Shown: positions 1 through 6,587, counted from the first letter of the stretch. The stretch: 13,188 nucleotides of DNA from Bacillota bacterium (GCA_023441905.1 JAEZNC010000274.1:1-13188), one strand, 5' to 3'. Numbers and translations are program-made. The notes: generated by a model from the letters alone, not told the origin.

Positions 1-1
1 C

Positions 2-103
2 GCGATCGATTTGGGGCTGTATCTCTGTGAAAAGATCGCGGGCAAAGAGGTGCGAAAGAAGATACAAACGCAGATGGATTACAGCGCGTATTGCTGTGAG
101 TAA
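2..103 (+). CDS. DJ-1/PfpI family protein, C-terminal end (partial, 5' cut)
   Basis: Reading from base 2, 33 codons run open from the window edge to a TAA stop at 101-103. The peptide contains DLGLYLCEKIAGKE followed by QMDY. This matches the last helix and tail typical of DJ-1/PfpI proteins (glutamine-amidotransferase-like fold), where a 'lalylverlaG' helix is followed by a 'qmdy' ending. The catalytic cysteine region lies outside the window, so the activity (deglycase, protease-like, or AraC-fused regulator) cannot be judged. The family name rests on a short tail only. No gene follows on this strand; the next gene is convergent. Confidence 0.6.
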   Translation, partial: AIDLGLYLCEKIAGKEVRKKIQTQMDYSAYCCE

Positions 104-130
104 GAAAGCAAGCCATTTCTATTTCATGTT

Positions 131-146
131 CTCCCGGCAACGGGAG
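131..146 (+). other. Perfect 6-bp hairpin with GCAA tetraloop downstream of the PfpI-like gene
   Basis: CTCCCG (131-136) pairs exactly with CGGGAG (141-146) across a GCAA loop, which is of the stable GNRA type if transcribed rightward. It lies 28 bp past the stop of the rightward PfpI-like gene, where a terminator would be expected. No T-run follows, so it is not a standard intrinsic terminator. It may stabilise the 3' end of the transcript. Confidence 0.35.
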
Positions 147-211
147 ATACAAAAGCTCTGGGTATGATGAGATTATCTTGTGCATTCGATCATTCGGGCT
201 TTATACAAAAC

Positions 212-328
212 AAAAGTTCTCCGCCGGGGGAAAGTGACCGAAGCCGAATGAGGGATATTTGCATATTAGAATCACACCCCATCAGCCGCCGGGCGGCAAC
301 AACTTTTCCTCGAAGGAGAAGCCTTTCG
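212..328. repeat. Degenerate palindromic intergenic repeat (MITE/REP-like)
   Basis: The ends are imperfect inverted repeats: AAAAGTTCTCC (212-222) against GGAGAAGCCTTT (315-326). Inside, ATGAGGG (248-254) faces CCCCATC (277-283), and GCCGC/GCGGC (285-289, 293-297) makes a small hairpin. On the minus strand it reads as a 'ggcttctccttcgagg...tgatggggtg' type element. This resembles, from memory, the short palindromic elements scattered between genes in many Clostridia. It sits between convergent genes and may serve as a bidirectional 3' structure. The many mismatches suggest an old copy. No second copy was found in the window. Confidence 0.55.
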
Positions 329-386
329 ATTTTCAACAGTTAGAATTCCGCAAATGCGCCCAAGGGGTTAATGCCCAAAGCTATTG

Positions 387-1121
387 TCATATTTTCTTCT
401 CTTCACCCACTCTGGCGCTGCCGGATTTATTGTAAGACCCTTTGTATTCCACGATCCCAATGTCGCAGCCGTCGCCGATTGTGATGTACGTGCCGCGGAC
501 GGCCTTTGCCGTGGTGTTTTCGAGTATGATCCGCTCGCCCTCAATGAGGTCCGCTTCGAGGCGCGGGCTGTGCGTGCCGAGCGTCACGATGGAAATGAGG
601 CTGAACCCCTTCGTGCCGTTCATCACAGTGATGGATTCGCCGCCGATTTCTTTGGCTTTGCTTGTGCTCCAATCAAGGTGAATGTCAACATTTTCGGCGT
701 TTAAGAGGCCGTCCACGTCAAAACGCCCCGTCGAGCTGAAGTTTTCCGCACTGACATCGCCTTTTATTTTCACGGAACCGCTGACCTTCACGGTTTGTGC
801 CTCGAGGCCGCTTTTGGCCGTGGCTGAGCCGGATATCGATGTCTCGCCTGCCTTGACCTTGGCGTTGAAATTGGCCGAGCCGCGCACTTTCAGCACGTCC
901 GTGATCACTTTGCCGGCCATATCACCCGAGCCGTTCACAAACATCTGCTTGCAGGTCAGCGTGCCGATGACGTCGCCGGAGCCGTTGATCACAAATTCTT
1001 CACAGTCAAGGTCGCCCGTGATTTTACCGCGACCGAAAATTTTGACGGATGCAAACTTTCCGCCCGGCACGCTGCCGTACCCGCTGATCTGAAGATCAGC
1101 AAGCTCTTCTTTTTGATTCAT
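387..1121 (-). CDS. Bactofilin (polymer-forming cytoskeletal protein), YhbE/YhbF type
   Basis: This 244-residue protein is built of beta-helix rungs of exactly 17 residues from about residue 30 to 148. Each rung opens with a Gly-Ser or Gly-Arg turn (G47, G64, G81, G98, G115, with a shifted turn at G132), for example GSGDVIG and GSGDMAG. This is the signature of bactofilins, which assemble without nucleotide into filaments under the membrane. A second beta-rich part follows (about 160-230). There is no signal peptide or membrane segment. The ATG overlaps the yhbD stop as ATGA and is preceded by AGGAGG, so translation is probably coupled. In Bacillus subtilis the homologous YhbE/YhbF act in flagellar motility (known from the family). 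Here only one bactofilin follows yhbD, so its role is inferred. Confidence 0.85.
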   Translation of the reverse strand: MNQKEELADLQISGYGSVPGGKFASVKIFGRGKITGDLDCEEFVINGSGDVIGTLTCKQMFVNGSGDMAGKVITDVLKVRGSANFNAKVKAGETSISGSATAKSGLEAQTVKVSGSVKIKGDVSAENFSSTGRFDVDGLLNAENVDIHLDWSTSKAKEIGGESITVMNGTKGFSLISIVTLGTHSPRLEADLIEGERIILENTTAKAVRGTYITIGDGCDIGIVEYKGSYNKSGSARVGEEKKI

Positions 1122-1756
1122 CTATTTTCCTCCTCAAACATTTTTAATTTCAATTCTTCGGTGACGGCCGGCAGACTGATACGGCTTAACAGCCGCATGT
1201 CTCTATCAAGGCACACCGCGCTTCCGGCGGGAACCGCGAAGCAGCAAAAGCTGCCGAGCTTGCGCGCGAGGATGACATCAAAAGACGCGCCGTCAAAGCG
1301 CAGAAATCCTGTGCGCAGCAAGTCGAGCACGATCCGTGTTTCGTCGAGGCTGACGCTGCCCGAGACGAGCAGGCTGTTGAAAACATAAATCAGTCGTATT
1401 TCGCTGAAATCGAAGCGCGTGATGTCGCCGCAATCCTTAAGATAAATATCGAGCACGTCGGACGACACCAGCCCTTTGCCCTTTATTTCATCATACGACA
1501 GCGCCGCATCGCCCTGAGCGGGCGAGAACACTTCGGCAATATCATCAAGAGAGACATCCTCTTTCAGGTTCTTTATTTTTTCGATGCGCGAGAGCACCTT
1601 GGCCCGCGGGAAAAAGGTTTCCTGTCCTGTATAAGTGGATTTGCGGATAAACCAGTCTTCCGGAATCAGCCCTTTGCGCTTCCAGCGGTAAAGCTGGCCG
1701 TATGAAATATCCGCGCGTTCAAGCAGGTCCTTCTTGGATATCAGTTCTTCTTCCAT
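1118..1756 (-). CDS. yhbD: YhbD-family (DUF4004) helix-turn-helix protein
   Basis: The 212-residue protein begins with a MerR-like winged helix: LISKKDLLERADISYGQLY at about residues 5-23, then RWKRKGLIPEDW and FIRKSTYTGQETFFPR. These blocks are strongly conserved in YhbD proteins. The stretch NLKEDVSLDDIAEVFSP follows at about residues 63-79. The C-terminal half has no recognised motif. The ATG is preceded by GGGAGGG at a proper distance. The gene leads a two-gene operon with the bactofilin, as in B. subtilis yhbDEF. It probably controls that operon, perhaps through the inverted repeats just upstream (inference). It lies 138 bp downstream of the GH30 gene on the same strand with no clear terminator between, so some read-through is possible. 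Confidence 0.82.
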   Translation of the reverse strand: MEEELISKKDLLERADISYGQLYRWKRKGLIPEDWFIRKSTYTGQETFFPRAKVLSRIEKIKNLKEDVSLDDIAEVFSPAQGDAALSYDEIKGKGLVSSDVLDIYLKDCGDITRFDFSEIRLIYVFNSLLVSGSVSLDETRIVLDLLRTGFLRFDGASFDVILARKLGSFCCFAVPAGSAVCLDRDMRLLSRISLPAVTEELKLKMFEEENR

Positions 1757-1778
1757 TTGCTGTTCCCTCCCAATCCAG

Positions 1779-1842
1779 AGCGTAACATAACACTGTTACG
1801 CTTGTCAATAAAAAATTTCTGTTACTGGCTAATAACAGAAAT
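1779..1842 (-). promoter_or_regulatory. yhbD promoter region with two inverted-repeat operators
   Basis: Reading leftward, a perfect -35 box TTGACA lies at 1808-1803. Immediately downstream is a perfect 9-bp inverted repeat, AGCGTAACA (1779-1787) with TGTTACGCT (1794-1802), spacer 6. Upstream of the -35 is a perfect 10-bp inverted repeat, ATTTCTGTTA (1815-1824) with TAACAGAAAT (1833-1842), spacer 8. Both share the core TGTTA/TAACA. No consensus -10 stands at 17 bp: the hexamer there is TTACGC, with TGTTAC at 15 bp and TATGTT at 13 bp. The -10 is therefore buried in the first repeat, which would suit a MerR-like regulator. Binding by YhbD is inference. Confidence 0.6.
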
Positions 1843-1894
1843 CAAAAGGATATCACGTGAAATAAGTGAAGAGAAAAAGATGAATAATGGACTC

Positions 1895-3376
1895 CTAGTG
1901 ACTAGGTATCATCAGAGTACTCCAAGACATCGCAGGCAGCTGCACGCTGAGCGTGTGCCCGTCCGCGCTGATGGTGACAGCCTTCGGCTGCGCATTCTGG
2001 TTCTGCAGCTCAACCACAAGGCTGCCGTCTGGGTTCAGGAACGCTACGGCATCCTCGGCACGGCCGATATCCACATAATATGCACCCGGCGCCACATAAT
2101 ACGTAAAATGCTTGAACGCATAAAACATCGGTGTGCAGGTGACTTTGCCGGTGGTTTTATCCACGGTAATTGCGGCGTTTTGAGGCCACGGGTTTTGCGA
2201 ATCGATGCTCTTGCCTTCCTCATCGAGCACCATATTCCACAGGAAATAGGCATTGACGCCCTGGTCGAAATAGTCCTTGATCAGGTTCCATGTGTAAATA
2301 CCGTAGGCCCAGTCGTTCGGCGGACGATCCGGGTTATAGCCGGGCTCCCAGTTGTGATTGCCGCACTTTGTTTCGGTTTGATAGATTTGCTTATCGGGGA
2401 ACATGCCACGCGTTTGGGCGACAGCGTCCAGACCGCTCCATTGATATCCCACAATGGACGTATATTTATTAACATCGGGGTCGTTTAATAGCTTCGGGTA
2501 TTTGACAAATTTTCCGTCGTCGAACGTGCCGAGCATAATTTCGGCGTCCACGTTGTTCGCCTCAAAAAGCGGCCCCAGATGTTCCGCGACGAATGTGCGT
2601 ATCTGCGCGGGCTTCCAAAGGCAGGTCGGGTAGTGCCGCTCAATGTCGGGTTCGTTTTGCACGGCGACGGCATAAAGATTGATACCTTCCGCTTGGTAGG
2701 CTTCCACAAAACGTTCCAGATACAGCGCATAGGCGTCATAGACCTTTGGGTCATCCTTCATGCTGCCGCCGTCATACTCACCGTTGGTTTTCATCCAGGA
2801 GGGCGGCGTCCAAGCGGAGCCCCAAACCTTGAGGTTCGGCTGATATGCCATGGCGGCCTTAATATACGGAATCAGGTATTCTTTATCCCGGTCAATCGAA
2901 AAATCGTTCATTTCGTAATCGCCGTCGGTCTCATTCAGCGTATAGTGGGAAACGGCATAATCACTCGCGCCGATGGGCACACGACCGAGATTGAATTTTG
3001 CGCCGTCAACGGGATCGAACATCGCGGCGATTACAGCGTCTTTTTCTTCGGGCGTCAGCACGGAAAGCGCCTCCCAGCCTTTTTCATTGAAAGCGCCGCC
3101 GAACCCTGTGATTTCCTGCTTTAGCTTTGTTGTATCGATGGTGATGTCGGCTTTTGAAGAGCCTTCTGAAACGACCGGTACCGGCTCACAGACCTGCCAA
3201 GGATCGTTTTGAGTGGAACACATCCAATCGGCGCTTACAAATTCTTCGGCCGGTGCGGCGGTATCTGCAGAATCTGCGGGGGTGACGGTTTCTGTGATGA
3301 CAGCGGTTTCCGTCGGGCTGCATGCAGAGGCAAAGAACAGTGCGAAAATAAGACCGGCAACCAGAAATTTTTTCAA
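1895..3376 (-). CDS. Secreted lipoprotein glycoside hydrolase, GH30 family
   Basis: A signal peptide with lipobox ASAC predicts an exported, lipid-anchored enzyme; the cysteine is residue 23 counted from the GTG at 3388. After an acidic Thr/Pro linker comes a GH30-type barrel: QEITGFGGAFNE, WGSAWTPPSWMKTNG, then AVQNEPD with the acid/base Glu at about 246, and YQTETKCG with the nucleophile at about 339. A C-terminal beta domain ends the protein. GH30 members retain configuration and cut beta-glucosidic or beta-xylosidic bonds; the overall layout is closest to glucosylceramidase-like members, but the substrate is not fixed by sequence. I chose the TTG at 3376 because AGGTGG lies 7 bases before it. 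A GTG at 3388 overlaps that site and would add four residues. The gene stands alone. Confidence 0.83.
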   Translation of the reverse strand: MKKFLVAGLIFALFFASACSPTETAVITETVTPADSADTAAPAEEFVSADWMCSTQNDPWQVCEPVPVVSEGSSKADITIDTTKLKQEITGFGGAFNEKGWEALSVLTPEEKDAVIAAMFDPVDGAKFNLGRVPIGASDYAVSHYTLNETDGDYEMNDFSIDRDKEYLIPYIKAAMAYQPNLKVWGSAWTPPSWMKTNGEYDGGSMKDDPKVYDAYALYLERFVEAYQAEGINLYAVAVQNEPDIERHYPTCLWKPAQIRTFVAEHLGPLFEANNVDAEIMLGTFDDGKFVKYPKLLNDPDVNKYTSIVGYQWSGLDAVAQTRGMFPDKQIYQTETKCGNHNWEPGYNPDRPPNDWAYGIYTWNLIKDYFDQGVNAYFLWNMVLDEEGKSIDSQNPWPQNAAITVDKTTGKVTCTPMFYAFKHFTYYVAPGAYYVDIGRAEDAVAFLNPDGSLVVELQNQNAQPKAVTISADGHTLSVQLPAMSWSTLMIPSH

Positions 3377-3408
3377 AGTCAATACCACCTTATCATTGTT
3401 ATACAGCC

Positions 3409-3417
3409 ATCATACCA
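3409..3417 (-). promoter_or_regulatory. Candidate extended -10 promoter of the GH30 gene
   Basis: On the minus strand, TATGAT (3414-3409) is preceded by TGG, giving an extended -10 (TGnTATGAT). The expected start of transcription near 3402 leaves a short leader before the ribosome site. No good -35 is seen at 16-18 bp upstream, which fits either an extended -10 promoter or one that needs an activator. Confidence 0.4.
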
Positions 3418-3497
3418 TGCCCGTTTCGATAGAGAACACACTATTCTTACCGTAAATAAGTACTTTTTTTACCTATCGCAGCAAAATTGGCAATTTA

Positions 3498-3537
3498 CTT
3501 ACGAAAACGTTTAAGAAGTGAGAAATCTTACGAAAAC
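3498..3537. promoter_or_regulatory. LacI-type palindrome and direct repeats upstream of GH30
   Basis: AAACGTTT (3505-3512) is a symmetric core with central CG, as in operators of LacI/GalR regulators. It lies inside CTTACGAAAACGTTTAAG (3498-3515). The 11-mer CTTACGAAAAC occurs at 3498-3508 and again at 3527-3537, 29 bp apart. The site is about 90 bp upstream of the candidate -10 of the GH30 gene. Sugar-responsive control is a reasonable inference, but no regulator gene is present in the window. Confidence 0.4.
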
Positions 3538-3548
3538 AGGTATGCCAG

Positions 3549-3576
3549 AAAGGCGATCCCGGTTGATCGGGCCTTT
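3549..3576. terminator. Terminator-like hairpin between PhzF and GH30 genes
   Basis: AAAGG (3549-3553) pairs with CCTTT (3572-3576), and CGATC (3554-3558) pairs with GATCG (3565-3569), with a two-G bulge. An alternative pairing uses CCCG/CGGG. The ends supply only three T on either strand, so termination would be weak. It lies 260 bp past the PhzF stop, so its link to that gene is uncertain. Confidence 0.35.
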
Positions 3577-3834
3577 GTGATATTATTAAGTACGCGGTCT
3601 TGTTTGCGCTTCATTTCAGACTGCCGTCAAAGTTATAAAATACCGGATCAAGCTTATGCGAGGGCCGAGTCCGTCCGTTTCGGTGAAGAGCGAGGCGATA
3701 ATGGCAAGAGGTGAGGATACGGCAGAGAGCATCACCCGCTTCATCGCCGCTTGCTGATATTCATTCTATTTGCGTGATCGGCAAAACACACAATGTGCTG
3801 CGCTTATGAGGGAAAATCTGCGGTGTATTGACCG

Positions 3835-4713
3835 CTATAGGAAATACTGCCCGTCAATTCTGACGGTGGCACCGCCGCCGAATAGCAGACGGCCTTCATG
3901 CATCTGCAGCCTCACGGTATTGAAAGCGCGGTTGTCGCCGCCCTGTTCAAGAGCGACGGCGCTGCCGTCCCAAAGCCCGTTTTTGCGCATATAATGCCCG
4001 AACGCGCTGTTGCCGGAACCGGTCGCGGGGTCTTCAAGGTACCCGAAACGCGGCGCGAAAACGCGCGTGTGCGCGTGAAAGCTGCTGCCCTGCGTTTGCA
4101 TGGAGAATATAAGGACGATGTCGATTTGGGCGTTTTCGCAGAATGCTTTGAGCTGTGATTCGTCGGGATAGAGGCTGATTTCGTCCGAGAGGCTGCAAAC
4201 CGGCACGATCAGCGTCCTAAGTCCTGCGTCAATCACATCGAGCGGGTACTCATCTATCAATCGGCTTTCGGCGAGACCCAACGCCTGCGCCACATCCTTT
4301 TTTGTCAGCGCCGTGCCGATGAAAACAGGCTCAGGCGCAGCGATATAGACCGCGTCTTCGTCGCGAATCCGATTATATACCGTCAGTGCGCCTTTGTTGT
4401 GCGTGCGAACGGTGAACGCGCCTGCGCAAAGCAGACGCGGTGTTTGCTTGATCAGCCTGTGCATGCAGGCGATGGTGCCGTGTCCGCAGAAATTAACCTC
4501 GCATTCGGAGGAATAATAATAAAGCGTGTAGCCGCCGTTAGCCTCAAAGCAATAAACCACTTCGGACACAAAGCCTTTATGATGAGCGGCGATAAACTGC
4601 ATTTGGTCTTCGCTGAGTGTTTCGCCTGAACTAAGATACAAACAGGCGGCCGGATTTCCAAGAGACTCACCCGATGTGAACGCGTCGATTTTTTTGTAAG
4701 CGTATGAATTCAT
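3835..4713 (-). CDS. PhzF family isomerase-like protein
   Basis: This 292-residue protein has the usual length and motifs of the PhzF / diaminopimelate-epimerase fold. Near the N-terminus is KKIDAFTSGESLGNPAAC. The likely catalytic Glu51 is in FVSEVV, with CGHGT at residues 76-80 and DPATGSG at 228-234. These motifs line the active-site cleft between two pseudo-symmetric halves. PhzF itself isomerises a dihydroxyanthranilate intermediate of phenazine synthesis; most relatives in other bacteria have unknown substrates, and there are no other phenazine genes here. I chose the ATG at 4713, which AAAGGCGG precedes by 8 bases; a GTG at 4722 is in frame but overlaps that site. The gene appears monocistronic with its own promoter. 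Confidence 0.87.
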   Translation of the reverse strand: MNSYAYKKIDAFTSGESLGNPAACLYLSSGETLSEDQMQFIAAHHKGFVSEVVYCFEANGGYTLYYYSSECEVNFCGHGTIACMHRLIKQTPRLLCAGAFTVRTHNKGALTVYNRIRDEDAVYIAAPEPVFIGTALTKKDVAQALGLAESRLIDEYPLDVIDAGLRTLIVPVCSLSDEISLYPDESQLKAFCENAQIDIVLIFSMQTQGSSFHAHTRVFAPRFGYLEDPATGSGNSAFGHYMRKNGLWDGSAVALEQGGDNRAFNTVRLQMHEGRLLFGGGATVRIDGQYFL

Positions 4714-4745
4714 AAGAGGCACCGCCTTTCAACCGGCTTTGAGCC

Positions 4746-4774
4746 ATTATAATCCATGAAAGCCATTAAGACAA
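4746..4774 (-). promoter_or_regulatory. Promoter of the PhzF-family gene
   Basis: On the minus strand, TTGTCT (4774-4769) and a perfect TATAAT (4751-4746) are separated by exactly 17 bp. The expected start of transcription falls near 4739, giving a leader of about 26 bases to the ATG at 4713. This supports the ATG choice and independent transcription. Confidence 0.7.
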
Positions 4775-5044
4775 TATAAAGACAGACTGCTTCAGGCTTC
4801 CGTTAAGCCCTGCAATCCAGCCTCTGATGGCCTATTCCGAAGAATTGAATCGAGGGACGCATGTAGTGCCCGAGAAGTGACTGATCTTAAGCCATTCTCT
4901 CTCCCGGCCACCTGTTGGCGACAGCCCCCAATCCACCCCAAAGGGCAGCCGTTGGATGGCATAAGAGATTGATTGACACGTTTAATATGGATGCCTCAGG
5001 CATGAGATGTTTCTCCGGCTGTCATGTTAATGAATTTGCATCAC
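4775..5044. other. Intergenic stretch without a recognised gene
   Basis: About 270 bp between the ABC-operon terminator and the PhzF promoter. It contains a leftward frame of 56 codons (4962-4792) that starts with ATG but has no ribosome site, and a small perfect hairpin ATGCC/GGCAT with a TCA loop (4991-5003). I recognise no RNA family or protein. It could be decayed sequence or an unrecognised structured element. Confidence 0.4.
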
Positions 5045-5079
5045 AAATAAAAAAACGGCGGGCTGGTGCCTGCCGTTTT
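5045..5079 (-). terminator. Intrinsic terminator of the amino acid ABC operon
   Basis: On the minus strand, AAAACGGC and GCCGTTTT arms (5079-5072 and 5059-5052) enclose an inner GGC/GCC pair and an ACCA loop, with one mismatch. A run of seven T follows directly. It lies 12 bases past the ATPase stop, so it closes the importer operon. Confidence 0.88.
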
Positions 5080-5090
5080 GTGATCGGTAA

Positions 5091-5831
5091 TCAGAGAACC
5101 TTGGCAAGAAAGCTTCGGAGCCGTTCGCTGCGCGGGTTTTCAAAAAGCTCACTAGGCTTGTTTTCTTCCACGATTTTGCCTTCATCCATGAATATCGCGC
5201 GCGTGCCGACCTCGCGTGCAAAGCCCATTTCGTGCGTCACAACCACCATGGTCATGCCGCCCTGTGCGAGCGATTTCATCACATCGAGCACCTCGCCGAC
5301 CATTTCGGGATCGAGCGCGGAGGTGGGTTCGTCAAACAGCATCACGTCGGGGTTCATGCACAGCGCGCGCACAATCGCGATCCGCTGCTTTTGGCCGCCC
5401 GAAAGCTGCGCCGGAAAGGCTTTGGCTCTGTCTGCAAGCCCAACACGCTGCAGCAGATTCATCGCGCGCTCATCGGCTTCCTGCTGGGACAGATTGAGCA
5501 GCTTGACGGGAGCGAGCGTCATGTTTTTGAGCACGTTCATATGCGGAAACAAATTGAACTGCTGAAATACCATGCCCATTTTTTGGCGATGGACGTTGAT
5601 ATCCACCTTGGGATCGGTGATGTCGATGCCTTCAAAGTAAACATGGCCGCCTGTCGGGTCTTCGAGCAGGTTCAGGCACCGCAGAAATGTGGATTTGCCC
5701 GAGCCGGACGGCCCGATAACCACGGCGACATCGCCTTTATATATTTCGGCATCAATACCGTCCAATGCTTTGATGGGGCCGTAATGCTTTTCCAGACCCT
5801 GCGTGCGGATCAATACGTCTTTATCGGTCAC
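5091..5831 (-). CDS. Polar amino acid ABC transporter, ATP-binding protein (GlnQ/HisP type)
   Basis: This 246-residue ATPase is full length for the family and drives import through the permease encoded just upstream. Motifs in order: Walker A GPSGSGKST (40-48), Q-loop Q90 in FQQFNLFPH, signature LSGGQKQR (143-150), Walker B VMLFDEPTSALDP with D167/E168, and switch His200 in VVVTHEM. The FNLFPHMNVLKN and EMGFAREV stretches are typical of amino acid importers. The start is GTG at 5831, inside the permease gene, with GGAGG 10 bases before it; the 11-base overlap suggests coupled translation. The bound amino acid cannot be told from the ATPase. Confidence 0.93.
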   Translation of the reverse strand: MTDKDVLIRTQGLEKHYGPIKALDGIDAEIYKGDVAVVIGPSGSGKSTFLRCLNLLEDPTGGHVYFEGIDITDPKVDINVHRQKMGMVFQQFNLFPHMNVLKNMTLAPVKLLNLSQQEADERAMNLLQRVGLADRAKAFPAQLSGGQKQRIAIVRALCMNPDVMLFDEPTSALDPEMVGEVLDVMKSLAQGGMTMVVVTHEMGFAREVGTRAIFMDEGKIVEENKPSELFENPRSERLRSFLAKVL

Positions 5832-6525
5832 TGCGTCTCAGCCTCCTTTCCAGCTTGCGGACTCCCCATGAGAGCAGGATAACCAGCAGCAGATAGATTA
5901 AAGCAATGGCAATCAGCGGCAGGGTGTATCCATAAGTGGCTCCGCCGATAATAAAACCGCCGCGCGTCAAGTCTTCAACGCCGATGTAGCCCGCGACCGA
6001 GGTTTCCTTGAGCAGCACGATAAATTCGTTGGCGAGCGCCGGAATCACATTTTTAAAAGCCTGCGGCATCACGATGTGCCACATGGTTTGCGTATAGTTG
6101 AAACCAAGGCTTCGCCCTGCTTCAAACTGACCCGAATCAATCGCGTTGATACCGCTGCGGAATATCTCTGCCACATAAGCACCCGAATTCACACCGAAGG
6201 CAAGTATCGCGAGCGGTACTTTAAAGCTAGTCGGCGCAGCCGCGAATATCACGAAATAGATGATCATGAGCTGCACCATCACCGGCGTGCCTCGAATCAC
6301 GGTCAGATACACCTGACAGATGGCGTTGCTGATTTTAAGCTTGCCGGTTTTGTCGTGCGTGGTACGAATCACAGAAACTATAAAACCAATGATGATGCCA
6401 AGTATCACGGCAAACAGTGTGATAATCAGAGTATTACCCAGACCTTCGATGATAAACTTCCAGCGGCTCTGCTCAATGAAAGCCGTTGAAAAATCATTGA
6501 TAAAACTTTGCCACCACTCAGCCAT
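5821..6525 (-). CDS. Polar amino acid ABC transporter permease (HisM/GlnP type)
   Basis: This 234-residue membrane protein carries the usual set of about five helices. The first is at about residues 29-53, after the amphipathic N-terminus; TVIRGTPVMVQL is the conserved block near the third. The cytoplasmic EAA loop GQFEAGRSLGFNYTQTMWHIVMPQ (about residues 131-154) docks onto the ATPase. NEFIVLLKETSV and the C-terminal basic tail RKLERRLRRS also fit the family. A strong AAAGGAGGG lies before the ATG. The gene follows the binding protein gene after a hairpin terminator, and it overlaps the ATPase gene. With one permease gene, the channel is probably a homodimer. Confidence 0.92.
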   Translation of the reverse strand: MAEWWQSFINDFSTAFIEQSRWKFIIEGLGNTLIITLFAVILGIIIGFIVSVIRTTHDKTGKLKISNAICQVYLTVIRGTPVMVQLMIIYFVIFAAAPTSFKVPLAILAFGVNSGAYVAEIFRSGINAIDSGQFEAGRSLGFNYTQTMWHIVMPQAFKNVIPALANEFIVLLKETSVAGYIGVEDLTRGGFIIGGATYGYTLPLIAIALIYLLLVILLSWGVRKLERRLRRSDR

Positions 6526-6554
6526 ATGGACACCCTCCTTTGCGGGGATTTAAT

Positions 6555-6587
6555 GAAAAAAAGGCTGCCTGACGATCAGGCAGCCTT
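6555..6587 (-). terminator. Attenuating terminator between binding protein and permease genes
   Basis: AAGGCTGCCTGA (6561-6572) pairs perfectly with TCAGGCAGCCTT (6576-6587) across a 3-base loop. On the minus strand a run of seven T completes an intrinsic terminator. It lies 61 bp after the binding protein stop and just before the permease ribosome site. No promoter is obvious between it and the permease. It therefore probably works by partial termination, giving more binding protein than membrane complex. Confidence 0.88.

Larger units (their letters stand above)
3377..3834. other. Intergenic gap between GH30 and PhzF genes
   Basis: This gap of about 450 bp holds the GH30 promoter and candidate operator (3409-3537) and a hairpin (3549-3576). 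The remaining part, about 3580-3834, has no gene I can support. A 42-codon leftward reading frame (3616-3744) lacks a ribosome site, and the rightward frame at 3487-3714 has no recognisable features. It may be decayed sequence. Confidence 0.5.

Noticed and set aside
1820..1837. Possible GlnR/TnrA box (TGTnA...TnACA) upstream of yhbD
   Set aside because: The gap between the half-sites is 8 bases rather than the required 7, and the repeat is better explained with the neighbouring TGTTAC sites.
1757..2488. Long rightward open frame of 243 codons overlapping the GH30 gene
   Set aside because: Most of it is antisense to the GH30 catalytic region, which has clear family motifs; it starts with no ribosome site and shows no domain.
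3616..3744. Leftward small frame of 42 codons in the PhzF-GH30 gap
   Set aside because: It starts with ATG but has no ribosome site or promoter, and no recognisable motif; chance frames of this size are common.
4915..5565. Rightward open frame of 216 codons across the ABC terminator and ATPase gene
   Set aside because: It runs through an intrinsic terminator and is antisense to the Walker B and signature motifs of the ATPase; it is an opposite-strand shadow.
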